A stretch of DNA of 64,000 bases from Isoperla grammatica (taxonomy: Eukaryota; Arthropoda; Insecta; Plecoptera; Perlodidae). Shown one piece after another: positions 10,393 through 20,296 of this stretch. Below the pieces are notes generated by a model. It ran no database searches, was not told the origin of the DNA, and saw only the letters and a list, made by a program, of their open reading frames with translations. Both the position numbers and the translations under genes were made by a program. Positions within the stretch are counted from its first letter, which is position 1. Each line of letters opens with the position of its first letter. The DNA is taken from NCBI GenBank assembly GCA_945910005.1, contig OX246747.1, positions 18,005,010-18,069,009 on the forward strand, written 5' to 3'.

Positions 10393-10985
10393 TAGGTTGA
10401 AAGGCGGTTCTAAGGTGGATCAACGAAGGTTAAAAAGAGGTTCTATGGTGGGTCGACGAAGGTTGAAAGGCGGTTCTATGGTGGTTCGACGAAGGTTGAA
10501 AGGCCGTTCTAAGGTGGGTCAACGAAGGTTGAAAGGCGGTTCTAAGGTGGGTCAACGAAGGTTAAAAGGAGGTTCTATGGTGGGTCGACGAAGGTTGAAA
10601 GGCGGTTCTATGGTGGGTCGACGAAGGTTGAAAGGAGGTTCTATGGTGGGTCGACGAAGGTTGAAAGGAGGTTCTAAGGTGGGTCGACGAAGGTGGAAAG
10701 GCGGTTCTATGGTGGGTCGACGAAGGTTGAAAGGAGGTTCTATGGTGGGTCGACGAAGGTTGAAAGGAGGTTCTATGGTGGGTCGACGAAGGTTGAAAGG
10801 AGGTTCTATGGTGGGTCGACGAAGGTTGAAAGGAGGTTCTATGGTGGGTCGACGAAGGTTGAAAGGCGGTTCTAAGGTGGGTCGACGAAGGTGGAAAGGC
10901 GGTTCTAAGGTGGGTCGACGTAGGTTGAAAGGCGGTTCTAAGGTGGGTCGACGAACTGTGTATGGTGGTTTGAAGGTGGGTCGAC
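10393..10985 (+). repeat. 33-bp minisatellite (about 18 units)
   Basis: The unit reads approximately aggttgaaaggcggttctat followed by ggtgggtcgacga. Because 33 is divisible by three, a frame stays open from 10397 to 11140 and would encode about 17 copies of an 11-residue Gly/Arg/Lys-rich unit (GGSMVGRRRLK). Units differ mainly by A/T at one site and C/A at another. Degenerate units extend left to about 10140. No splice context or domain supports a real protein. Confidence 0.9.
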
Positions 10986-11002
10986 GGAGCGTTATAGTCG
11001 GA

Positions 11003-11054
11003 TTTAATCCGACGGCGGTGCCCTACGTTGTTCCGCGTGTATTGTTAACGGCGC
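11003..11054 (+). repeat. Right flanking repeat of the 33-bp minisatellite
   Basis: Near-copy of 10302-10353 in the same orientation. See that entry. Confidence 0.75.
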
Positions 11055-11357
11055 AACAACGTCGGGACACCGTTGGTGTTCTACTTGGAAGGCCATTCTT
11101 AAAATTGCAATTTGTACAAGGTACAAATTTTTCCATTTAAAAGGTACATATAATAAATAATATTTTCTTACCTTTAAACTTTCTTCTGGGCCTAGGCCTG
11201 CACAACTCACATTTATCTTCACGAATTTAGAGCTTATTTCAAGTCAACAAGACAGCATGAACTATGAGGTGTCAGTCTTTGGACAGGAAATGTTAGTCTC
11301 TGAACAGGACACTATTTCATTTGGATCTAGAAGGCTTATTTTTGTAGTAATATATTT

Positions 11358-11991
11358 TTACAAAGCAGAGCACTCTGTGCACAGTGTTCTGAAGATGACG
11401 CTGTTGAAACTCTCGTTACAGTTTTGAGTGTATGGCTCCCCTGTTATAAGTGACTTACTGTACTGACACCAGCTAGTAACCCCTTTTGGACATAGGGCAT
11501 GCTGTGGTTCTTCATCCGTTGACATTTTGTGAAAGAAGGTAGGCCACACATCTTGTTGTATGTTTTTGAGGTTACTAGTATTATTTCTAATTGCCTGGCC
11601 ATAATACTTTTGTAGTAGGTCTATTTCTTCCTTCGATAACCTCCCCTTTCCTCCCAACAATTTGCCATCTGACAGCCGCTTACCTTTGAACTCGCTAACG
11701 AGACGAAGAAGCCGGGACCCCATTCTCTTTTGGACATGGCCCACACATTACAACTTTTGAATCTCAACGCCAACACCATAAAAATTACTCTCTACGACTT
11801 TCTTGAATCCTTTAGAGTCTTCGTCACCAACATAATCCGTGTATCGCGCGCCCCGGATTGCTTAGGATCGACCAAAGCTTCGAACTGCGCCTTCAGCTTC
11901 CATGCCACCGCTGGAACCTTGGTAATTAGCGGAACATGCGTCATTGTGAATGTTATGGCCTTTCCTATCTCTCGTTTTACATGTACAGTAT
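11358..11991 (-). pseudogene. Mutator-like transposase, C-terminal part (split by the BEL element)
   Basis: This continues the frame of 18637-18970 across the BEL insertion. After the 5-bp target the minus strand reads a C-x-C-containing segment, then NDACSANYQGSSGGMEAEGA, YVGDEDSKGF, CVGHVQKRMGSRLLRL, GKGRLSKEEIDLLQKYYGQA, an FHKM motif and CPKGVTSWCQYSK. These are hallmarks of the Mutator-like transposase domain found in many invertebrate proteins (GSSG.ME, GDGDSK and H.QKRMG motifs). Two in-frame stops (TAA at 11864-11862 and 11750-11748) disable it independently of the BEL insertion. It ends at a stop at 11358. Confidence 0.8.
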
Positions 11992-12488
11992 TGTTCACGC
12001 CTACCTCCCTAGTTTGTAGTTAATTTCATATATTGGTTTTATTCACTCTTCCGGTTGTTTACGTCACGTTCTGCTACGCCCTTCGCTCTTATCTCCATTT
12101 CCCCTCCCCTTGTGACGTATGCTTGTTTTCGTGTTTGAGCTGCAATTGTGCAGTCAGCCCCTGTCTGGTTTCATCTCTCGTACGGCACGTACGAGTGTCA
12201 TCTCTCCTTCGAACCGCTTGCGGACTCCGAGCGTCGAGCTCAACTTAGTCTACCCGCTGCTGCTTGTGGTTCGAGCCTCTCTTGAGGTGTTTTTCTTACT
12301 CTTTCTTTCTTCTCCTTTCAACCCTGGGTTCTTTATTCTTTTCTTTACCTAGCAAACAACTAGTCTCTGCACTTCGGCATCACACTATTCTCCACCTCAC
12401 TGCATTCTCGGTAAGTTCATTTCAAAATATACAGTCCACTTTTAGTTCTTATTATACAATCTTTTCTCTCTACTTCCCCGCGCTTACA
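11992..12488 (+). repeat. 5' LTR of the BEL/Pao element
   Basis: 497 bp, TG...CA termini. It contains a consensus 5' splice site GGTAAGT (GT at 12411) about 78 bp before its end, in the part expected to be R/U5, so it would lie in the transcript leader. The same donor and the following aatatacagtccact block are kept in the diverged LTR at 60359-60868. Confidence 0.95.
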
Positions 12489-12781
12489 TTTTTTGGTCCT
12501 CCGTCGTCCGGATCTTCAGCCAGTCATTCCTCAGTCAAAGCTATCTTTATCATTTTCTTTATTTTTTCTCTCGTCAGTTGCGTCGTCCCGCGCGGACACG
12601 TCACTCTCTTCCCTCGCGCTGCAACTCGTCATACAAGTGACGTATTCAACAATACACGTTGTTGTTTTGACAGTAAGTGAGCTCAACTACATTCAGCTGG
12701 GTTCACGTATAACACTGCTTGTGTTGACGGATTTCTCTCGTTTTTCCTTCATAATTTCTTGTGTTTTCCCCTCTGTTCATT

Positions 12782-15700
12782 ATGGATGCTCTTGTTTCTG
12801 AACAAGAAAAGCTTGTTGCTCAGCGCGAAGTCATTTTTGCGTCTGTCCAACGTACGTACAATGCCTTCGCTAACTTAACACCTGACAACCTACACTTAAA
12901 TAGGCCTAGGTTTGAGAAGTTGTCGACATTTGACTCGAGTTTTCAGCAGATACAATTGGCCATCGCGGCCATAAATTCACAACTTACTGCTCCTGCTAAA
13001 CCCGTCGAAGTTGACAAGGTATTTGAAAGTTTTGAGACAGTTTTGTACGCAGCACAATCTCGTTTCCTTGCTGCTGTCAAACTAAGTGAAAATAGCGCTA
13101 CACCCGCGGATGTGGCTACAGCTTCTCCTCAAAATTATATTAACCTACCAACTATCGATCTTCCCAATTTCTCGGGAGATATTTCGCAATGGACCGAATT
13201 TTATTCTCTTTTCAAATCCCTAATTGACGGAAATGATTCACTCGACAACATACAAAAGTTTCATTACTTGAGAACTTCGTTGTCAGGCGCTGCTCTGACT
13301 ACTATTTCCGGTTTTCAAATATCCAATGAAAACTACCCTCTCGCCTTTCAGGCGCTGATATCCCGTTATCAGAATAAACGTTTGCTGGCTAGTTTGTATG
13401 TGCAGCAACTGCTGGACTTCACACCTCTGAAATCTGCGTCACATGCTAGCTTGCAAAGTTTTCTCAGCGTGCATCGTAACGCGATTGATGCATTGAAAGC
13501 ATTAGAATTACCCGACCTAGGTGATTTTTTGTTACTCTCGTTGACCTTGGCTAAGCTCGACAGTTCAACTCGTAAAGCGTTCGAGAACAAACATTCTTCC
13601 CACACTATTCCTAATTACAGTTCGGTGATAGAATTTATCGAAGAACAGTCACGCACGTTCGAATTATGCTCTGTAGGTAAACCTACTGCCAGTCCTACCA
13701 AGGTTTCTTCCCCTGTGAAGAAACTGAATTCATTTATCGCTACTAAAGAAGCCATCCCCTCTTCTGGCTCGGGACGTGAGCGCTCTGAACCCTCGCGCTC
13801 CGACGCCAACTCGTCTTGCCCCGTGTGTAAATCTTGTCACACGCTTTATAAGTGTGAGACATTCCGAAAGCAATCCATTGACGACAAGTATCACACCTTG
13901 CGCCAATTGCGACGCTGTTTCAATTGTCTCGGTGCTCACATGAAGTCGCAGTGTAATTCAAAGAACGCCTGCTCCACCTGCGGAAGTAAGCATCATCACT
14001 CGTTTTTACACTCCACGATTACTTCCGCGTACCAGGACAATTCTTATGGCAGTGTTCCCTTAGCTCGTGACGTCAATCCCTCTCATGACGTCAGCTCATC
14101 CTCTCAAGAAGCCGGTCCCTCGAATCGCGTTCTCTCCTGTCATCTCCGGGACACCACGCGCAGCCAACCTACTGTGCTGTTAGGCACCGCACGCGCTCTC
14201 ATTCAAGATTCTCACGGACAATTTCAACCCTTTCGCGCGGTGCTGGATCCCGGCTCGCAAGTCTCTGCCATATCTCAGTCGCTGGTCAGGAAGCTGGGCC
14301 TGAAAGTTGAACCTACACACTTCGAGTTATCGGGGATAGGCCTTGCTGCTACTCAAGCACGTGGCACTGTACAGTGCTCCATTACCTCGCGCCTCTCCTC
14401 TCTCAAAACACTAATGGTTCGAGCTCTTGTTCTGCCGAACTTAACCAGTCACCTGCCGACCAATGAAGTATCCTGTGACGTTTTCCAACGTTTCCGAGGA
14501 ATGTGTCTTGCAGACAACCGTTTCTGCTCCCCGGACCGAGTAGACTTTCTGTTGGGTGCCGATCTCTACCCCGAAATCTTGGATAGGTCAGGTGACACGA
14601 TCCGCGGCAACAACCCTACGGCCTTCAACACCATGTTTGGCTGGGTTGTCATGGGACCAACTCAGTCCAAGGAACCACCTTCCGACCCTCCCGTCTCTCT
14701 CTTTGTGTGTTCCTCTAGCCTCGAGCGCAACTTGCGCTTATTCTGGGAGGTAGAAGAAGTTCCTCGTCCCCCTGAAGAAGATCCTGAAGATCAATGGTGT
14801 GAACGTCACTTCAAGGACACCCACTCACGTGACGCGTGTGGACGCTACTCAGTAGCTCTTCCCTTCAAACCGTCGCGTCCCTCACTCGGAAGCAACCGTG
14901 AGGCCGCACTCCAGAGCTACCTGAGTTTAGAGCGACGTTTGCGACGCAATCCTCAGCACAACGCTGCTTATCAAGTGTTCATGCAAGACTATGAACAGGC
15001 CCAGCATATGCAGCACGTCTCTTCCCCTGCCAGCTATATCATTCCACACCACTGTGTCCACAAACTCACGAGCTCCAGTACCAAGCTGAGAGTGGTTTTC
15101 AACGCCTCTTCACCGGACCAAGATGGCGTCTCTCTGAACCAACTCCTACTCAGTGGACCGAAACTCCAACGTGACCTCTCCAGTGTTATCACTTCTTTCC
15201 GAACCCATTCTATCGTCATCTGTGCGGACATTCGTCAAATGTATCGCCAGATCCTCGTCAGCTCCTCGGATCGGGCCGTCCAACACATTTTTTGGCGACC
15301 TTCCCCCAGTTCTCCCGTCCTAGAATACGAGCTCAATACAGTCACGTACGGGCTAACTCCCTCTGCCTTCCAAGCCCAACGTGTTTTGCAGCAACTGGTG
15401 CGTGACGAAGGAGAACAGTTCCCTCTGGCTGCACATGCCCTCACGTCGCATACCTACATAGATGACATCGTGTCTGGCGCTGAAACTCTCTCTGAAGCCA
15501 TCGCCCTCCAGAAACAGTTGCAAGCTCTCCTTGCGCGCGGCGGCTTCGAGCTTCGTAAGTGGGCGAGCAACAATCGCATGGCTTTGGCCGCTCTTCCTGA
15601 AGACCATCTCGAGACTCCACTCGTGTTCTCTAACGAAGATGAAGGCATCAAGATCCTCGGCCTACTGTGGAGCTCCAACTCGGATGATTTCTCTTTTCTC

Positions 15701-18022
15701 ACCGTACCTTTCCAAGGAACTGTCACTAAACGTACGGCATTGTCCTACATCGCACGCATCTTCGATCCCCTGGGGTTTCTCACACCCTTCGTTTGCTCAA
15801 TGAAGATCTTCCTCCAACAACTATGGCTGTCCCAGGTGCAGTGGGATGATACGCTTCCCGATCATCTCTCTCACAACTGGCTCTCGGCAGTCGCTGAAGT
15901 TCCCACCCTTGCCAACTTTCATGTCCCTCGCGCCTTCCCTCGTGTTGGCCACTCTCATCGTGTCGTCGGCTTCTGCGACGCCTCCGAGAAAGCCTACGCA
16001 GCTGTGCTGTATCTGCAATCACAGACCAGCCCTTCCACCTGTGAAGTTCGTCTCGTGCGCGCGAAAAGCAAGGTCGCCCCAGTTAAACCCCTGACTATTC
16101 CGAAACTGGAACTATCAGCTGCTCTCCTGCTCACTCGTTTGCTACGTGACACCTTGCCCTCGCTGCTCCCCCTCGTCTCAAGCTCTGTTCATCTCTTCAC
16201 CGACTCACGAATCGTGCTTGCCTGGCTGTCCACTCCCCCTCATCGCCTCAAGACCTTCGTCGCCAACCGCGTCGTCGAGGTGCTTGAGAGCACTTCCCCT
16301 GTCGACTGGCATCACGTATCGTCCGAAGAAAACCCTGCCGATTGCGCATCTCGTGGTTTGACCCCGACTCAGCTCCTTGAGCACCCTCTGTGGCTCTCTG
16401 GTCCGAACTTCCTGCATGCTGTTCAAGAGTTGTGGTCTCGGCCATCACCCTCATTCGACTCCTGTGAGGAGTTGCCCGAACTGAAGCCTTCAGTACACGC
16501 ATTCGTAGCGCACGTCGACGCTTTGGACCCTCTGCTAGAGAACTTCCGGAAATACTCCACACTTCTTAAGGCACAGCGTGTGTTCGCCTGGGCGTTTCGC
16601 TTCGCTCGCCTCCTTCTCGCGAAACGCTCACATGCTTCCCCTCTCCGTGGTACTGTCACTCCACTCGAGCTCAAGGACGCTCTGGATCTCTTTCTACGTC
16701 TCACTCAACATCACTTTTACGCCCCAGAAATTCGCCAGCTGAGCCAAGAGCGTCAAGTGTCCTCCAAGCTCGCTTCTCTCAAGCCCTTTCTCGACCCCAC
16801 CGGGTTTCTCAGGGTGGGCGGTAGACTACGTCTTTCTTCCCTTGCTGAAGAAGCTCGTCACCCCCTCCTTCTCCCTAAAGAGGCGCACTTGTCGGTGCTC
16901 ATTTGCGATCACTACCACAAGATTTCTCTCCATTCCGGCCCTAGAACTGTTCAAGCGCTGATTCAACAACTTTATTGGATCGTGTCTCTGCGTGGCTTGC
17001 TTCGACAGCGCATCCATCGTTGCCTCTCGTGCCACAAGTTCCGTGCAAAGCCCTTGCAACCTCAGATGGCTGATCTTCCCGCCCCTCGCGTGCAGTGCTC
17101 CAGGGTCTTCTCCCATGTCGGGACTGACTTTGCCGGGCCCTTCATGGTCAAAACCAGCATGCGTCGGAACGCACCACTCACCAAAGGTTACTTGTGCGTG
17201 TTCGTATGCATGGCTACCAAAGCGGTGCACTTGGAGATGGTATCTGAGCTATCCACTGAAGCTTTCCTGGCCTGCTTCGATCGTTTTCTCTCTCGGCGAG
17301 GCCTTCCTGCTCATGTGTACTCCGACTGCGGGCGGAACTACGTGGGAGCAGCCAGACATCTGCGTGAAGTGCACGACTTTCTCTCTCGCGCGGAAGAACC
17401 CCTCTTCAGTGCTCTCGCCGTCCGCCAAGTCCATTGGCATTTCAATCCTCCCTACGCTCCTAACTTCGGAGGCCTCTGGGAGGCGGTGGTAAAATCCGCG
17501 AAGTCTTTATTGTATCGTCTCATTGGAGACAGCTCCCTTACACATGAAGAATATGCCACCCTCTTTGCACGCATTGAAGCCGTGCTCAACAGCCGCCCTC
17601 TATGCGCCCCCTCCGCGGACCCCCTCGAAGGTGTCGACTACCTCCGCCCCGGGCACTTTCTGATAGGCGCTCCCTTGCTTGCTCCCCCCGAGCATCTCTC
17701 TGACCCTGACGTCAATGTCAGACCCCTTGCTCGTTGGCACCGTGTTCGGCAAATCCATCAATCGTTTTGGAACCGCTGGAGCTCGGAGTACCTCAACACT
17801 TTAATGCAAAGGAACAAGTGGGTTCGTGGTAGTCCTAACCTTAAAGTAGGAGATGTCGTATTCTCACTCTCGGCATCTACTTCCCCCCTTTCCTGGCCGA
17901 TCGGCCGAGTGGAAGCTCTCTTTCCCGGTCGTGACGGTGTGTCCCGCGTCGCCTCAGTTCGTACGGCGTCCGGGGTTCACACTCGACCAGTCAACAAACT
18001 GGTCACGCTCCCCTCCACCTAG
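12782..18022 (+). CDS. BEL/Pao gag-pol polyprotein (about 1746 aa)
   Basis: The ATG at 12782 is chosen because the gag-like frame MDALVSEQEK begins there; a codon further up has no support. Domains by approximate residue: a gag-like DUF1759 region at 120-290; Cys/His knuckles at 344-405 (CPVCKSC, CFNCLGAHMKSQC, CSTCGSKHHH); an aspartic protease-like DUF1758 around 489 (LDPGSQ, the catalytic Asp-x-Gly with Pro as x); reverse transcriptase with DIRQMYRQI and the YIDD catalytic box near 891; RNase H with PKLELSAALL and TDS near 1137; an integrase H2C2 zinc region at 1367-1420; an integrase core with GTDFAGP near 1446, SDCGRNYVGA near 1513 and the Glu of GGLWEA near 1565; and a DUF5641 tail at 1650-1746. 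Length and order match complete BEL/Pao elements. No stop or frameshift is present, so the element may be competent. It has no env. Confidence 0.95.
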   Translation: MDALVSEQEKLVAQREVIFASVQRTYNAFANLTPDNLHLNRPRFEKLSTFDSSFQQIQLAIAAINSQLTAPAKPVEVDKVFESFETVLYAAQSRFLAAVKLSENSATPADVATASPQNYINLPTIDLPNFSGDISQWTEFYSLFKSLIDGNDSLDNIQKFHYLRTSLSGAALTTISGFQISNENYPLAFQALISRYQNKRLLASLYVQQLLDFTPLKSASHASLQSFLSVHRNAIDALKALELPDLGDFLLLSLTLAKLDSSTRKAFENKHSSHTIPNYSSVIEFIEEQSRTFELCSVGKPTASPTKVSSPVKKLNSFIATKEAIPSSGSGRERSEPSRSDANSSCPVCKSCHTLYKCETFRKQSIDDKYHTLRQLRRCFNCLGAHMKSQCNSKNACSTCGSKHHHSFLHSTITSAYQDNSYGSVPLARDVNPSHDVSSSSQEAGPSNRVLSCHLRDTTRSQPTVLLGTARALIQDSHGQFQPFRAVLDPGSQVSAISQSLVRKLGLKVEPTHFELSGIGLAATQARGTVQCSITSRLSSLKTLMVRALVLPNLTSHLPTNEVSCDVFQRFRGMCLADNRFCSPDRVDFLLGADLYPEILDRSGDTIRGNNPTAFNTMFGWVVMGPTQSKEPPSDPPVSLFVCSSSLERNLRLFWEVEEVPRPPEEDPEDQWCERHFKDTHSRDACGRYSVALPFKPSRPSLGSNREAALQSYLSLERRLRRNPQHNAAYQVFMQDYEQAQHMQHVSSPASYIIPHHCVHKLTSSSTKLRVVFNASSPDQDGVSLNQLLLSGPKLQRDLSSVITSFRTHSIVICADIRQMYRQILVSSSDRAVQHIFWRPSPSSPVLEYELNTVTYGLTPSAFQAQRVLQQLVRDEGEQFPLAAHALTSHTYIDDIVSGAETLSEAIALQKQLQALLARGGFELRKWASNNRMALAALPEDHLETPLVFSNEDEGIKILGLLWSSNSDDFSFLTVPFQGTVTKRTALSYIARIFDPLGFLTPFVCSMKIFLQQLWLSQVQWDDTLPDHLSHNWLSAVAEVPTLANFHVPRAFPRVGHSHRVVGFCDASEKAYAAVLYLQSQTSPSTCEVRLVRAKSKVAPVKPLTIPKLELSAALLLTRLLRDTLPSLLPLVSSSVHLFTDSRIVLAWLSTPPHRLKTFVANRVVEVLESTSPVDWHHVSSEENPADCASRGLTPTQLLEHPLWLSGPNFLHAVQELWSRPSPSFDSCEELPELKPSVHAFVAHVDALDPLLENFRKYSTLLKAQRVFAWAFRFARLLLAKRSHASPLRGTVTPLELKDALDLFLRLTQHHFYAPEIRQLSQERQVSSKLASLKPFLDPTGFLRVGGRLRLSSLAEEARHPLLLPKEAHLSVLICDHYHKISLHSGPRTVQALIQQLYWIVSLRGLLRQRIHRCLSCHKFRAKPLQPQMADLPAPRVQCSRVFSHVGTDFAGPFMVKTSMRRNAPLTKGYLCVFVCMATKAVHLEMVSELSTEAFLACFDRFLSRRGLPAHVYSDCGRNYVGAARHLREVHDFLSRAEEPLFSALAVRQVHWHFNPPYAPNFGGLWEAVVKSAKSLLYRLIGDSSLTHEEYATLFARIEAVLNSRPLCAPSADPLEGVDYLRPGHFLIGAPLLAPPEHLSDPDVNVRPLARWHRVRQIHQSFWNRWSSEYLNTLMQRNKWVRGSPNLKVGDVVFSLSASTSPLSWPIGRVEALFPGRDGVSRVASVRTASGVHTRPVNKLVTLPST

Positions 18023-18139
18023 GTGCGAAGGAGCTGCTCGTATCGTTTCTTCTTTCGTTTTTATTTGTTAGATCAGTTTCGGTTTGAGTTCTCGTTTCTT
18101 AGAAAAAAATGGTTTTCTTTCATTTTTTGGTGGGCGGTA

Positions 18140-18636
18140 TGTTCACGCCTACCTCCCTAGTTTGTAGTTAATTTCATATATTGGTTTTATTCACTCTTCC
18201 GGTTGTTTACGTCACGTTCTGCTACGCCCTTCGCTCTTATCTCCATTTCCCCTCCCCTTGTGACGTATGCTTGTTTTCGTGTTTGAGCTGCAATTGTGCA
18301 GTCAGCCCCTGTCTGGTTTCATCTCTCGTACGGCACGTACGAGTGTCATCTCTCCTTCGAACCGCTTGCGGACTCCGAGCGTCGAGCTCAACTTAGTCTA
18401 CCCGCTGCTGCTTGTGGTTCGAGCCTCTCTTGAGGTGTTTTTCTTACTCTTTCTTTCTTCTCCTTTCAACCCTGGGTTCTTTATTCTTTTCTTTACCTAG
18501 CAAACAACTAGTCTCTGCACTTCGGCATCACACTATTCTCCACCTCACTGCATTCTCGGTAAGTTCATTTCAAAATATACAGTCCACTTTTAGTTCTTAT
18601 TATACAATCTTTTCTCTCTACTTCCCCGCGCTTACA
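18140..18636 (+). repeat. 3' LTR of the BEL/Pao element
   Basis: 497 bp, no difference seen from the 5' LTR at an offset of 6148. Followed by the second AGTAT target copy. Confidence 0.95.
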
Positions 18637-18970
18637 AGTATTTTGTCATGCATTCGACATCCAATACTTTCCCCGTGTCAACAGAAGTGGCCATAACCAC
18701 ACCGTTCAGTGACTGATGGCCCCTTCTGTGCCACGAACCATCTAGGGCAACAGGAATATCGGGTTTCACTAGATTGGGTGGATCAACTAGGCCTACATTG
18801 TTTGCAGCTATTGCTTCTATTGCAGCTAGTCTCATTGATGCAGCACTAACCTCTTGAATGTGGTCCCCAATTACTTTGTTGTAATGTATTTGTTTTGTAA
18901 GTAGATTAGGCAAGTTCATTATTTCAGCTAATGTTTTTGCAGATTTTTGGCCTTGCCCAATAGATCGTAA
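18637..18970 (-). pseudogene. Mutator-like transposase, N-terminal part (split by the BEL element)
   Basis: The minus-strand frame carries IGQGQKSAKTLAEIMNLPN, a helical segment ASMRLAAIEAIAANN, then VALDGSWHRRGHQSLNGVV and VDTGKVLDVECMTKY, ending at the BEL target site and resuming at 11991. The DGSW.RRG...NGV motif is the start of the Mutator-like transposase core, and its Asp is likely catalytic. Sequence further right (beyond 18970) no longer matches, so the N-terminus is truncated. Confidence 0.8.
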
Positions 18971-19439
18971 TCAACCAATCAATTGTTTGATTCAGTAACC
19001 ACATATTACAAATCAATATAAATTACAGTACATTTTTTTTTTATTTTGATCAATACCTACTGACAGAAGTTAGTCTTGTGAGTCAGTAGCTATAATATCT
19101 GGTGTCCGTAGTACTGAATAATGTATAATATATTTAACTAAGTGTTAACTTAAAAACTAGACTATAACAATGCATTTAATTAACAATTATAAATAACTAG
19201 TAAGATTTTGTGGGGTGACGAGACGATATTGAGGACTATGATTAATGCGTTAATATTTTAATTGATGCACATTCAGTTATTAAGTTGCATATATTCGTTA
19301 CTGGCTATTGTTTGAGAGACTATTCAAAGTGGTACCTATACCTGCTACTTGATTTTTTAAGGGTAGCCTAGTAGTAGATGTATGTTTTAACGTAGGGTTA
19401 TATATTTGTTTATTTTAAATTTTTGTTTTATAGTAATTT
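18971..19439. other. AT-rich unassigned stretch
   Basis: No gene or clear repeat is recognised. It may include the diverged 5' part of the Mutator-like element. Confidence 0.3.
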
Positions 19440-20115
19440 AGATGAACACTGAAGATTTGATCCCTCGTATTCAAATTTTACGTCATCCTCTAATCCTGAG
19501 CAAATGGTATTCAAGAATTCTCCGTTTCGACGTACATCTATTGACCGAATGCTCTTTATATGATGGCTTAAGACTCCAATTGGGTCTAAGCCAATCATAT
19601 GAGGAGCTACTGTCCTATGACAACTGCAGAAAACTTCTTAACTTTTAGGAACAAGCTAATCTGATTAATCGACTATAAGTGCTCAACATTTCTTATCTTT
19701 CCGTAGAGTGTCTTCAAAAATCCACCCAGCATGCTGAATACCCTCGTATATGTAGAAAACTTGTTGTTTCTTATTTAATTACCTCCCTTTTATGTCGACC
19801 GTGGCAATGTTATTATGATAACGACTCTGTTAATCCTCTATTATGATGACCTTGGCAATGTTCCACTGACCACGACTCTGTTATGATGACCTAGGCAATA
19901 TTCTACTGACAACGAATCTTATAACTGTTAACCCTCTCTTATGATGATATTGGCAATGTTCTGATGACATCGGTTTTCGTTTTCGTTATATTACATTTAC
20001 ATTTCAATACCTTTTTAACCATAATTTACTTATTACATACATCTTGGAGGCGCGAATGACCCTCGCCGTTAAAAGCGCCCAAAATCCAAAAATCAATCAA
20101 AAATCAATTAATCAA
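19440..20115 (+). mobile_element. 3' end of a LINE (ORF2 C-terminus, 3' UTR and tail)
   Basis: A short frame ends LSQSYEELLSYDNCRKLLNF followed by a stop at 19648, resembling ORF2 C-termini of CR1/Jockey-type LINEs. It is followed by about 450 bp of 3' UTR with a small repeated block (gatgacc-tggcaatgtt, three to four copies at 19800-19960), then gaatgaccctcgccgttaaaa and a tail of (AATC/AATCA)n at 20085-20115. The UTR and tail architecture supports a 5'-truncated LINE insertion. The protein match alone is weak. Confidence 0.5.
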
Positions 20116-20296
20116 TCCGTTTCGACGTCCCTCTACTTCTAGTAATGTTTCAGCAATCACTAGAGCTTCTAGCACTTTAGCTTTAGAATAGAACCTGTCT
20201 TGATATCTTAATGCAAGTTTTGCCAATTCGTTTAAAAAAATGAATGTTATGTTGACAGTATCATTTTCTCTGTATATATGACTTGGTGTTGAAGCT
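20116..20296. other. Short unassigned stretch
   Basis: Nothing is recognised between the LINE tail and the 65-bp minisatellite. Confidence 0.3.

Larger units (their letters stand above)
11992..18636 (+). mobile_element. BEL/Pao LTR retrotransposon, complete, recent
   Basis: Two 497-bp LTRs (11992-12488 and 18140-18636) start TGTTCACGCC and end CGCTTACA. I found no difference between them by eye. The element is flanked by a 5-bp target duplication AGTAT (11987-11991 and 18637-18641), normal for BEL/Pao. A possible primer-binding site begins TGGTCCTCC at 12494. A G-rich polypurine-like stretch ggtgggcgg lies just before the 3' LTR. One uninterrupted gag-pol frame fills the interior. There is no envelope-like frame. 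The intact frame and indistinguishable LTRs point to very recent insertion. The target is a Mutator-like transposase pseudogene on the minus strand. Confidence 0.95.

Noticed and set aside
12494..12511. Assigning a specific primer tRNA to the BEL primer-binding site
   Set aside because: The TGG start fits, but I could not match the following bases to a known tRNA 3' end with confidence.
13369..17492. Numerous minus-strand and out-of-frame reading frames inside the BEL gag-pol
   Set aside because: They are shadows of the long plus-strand coding frame.
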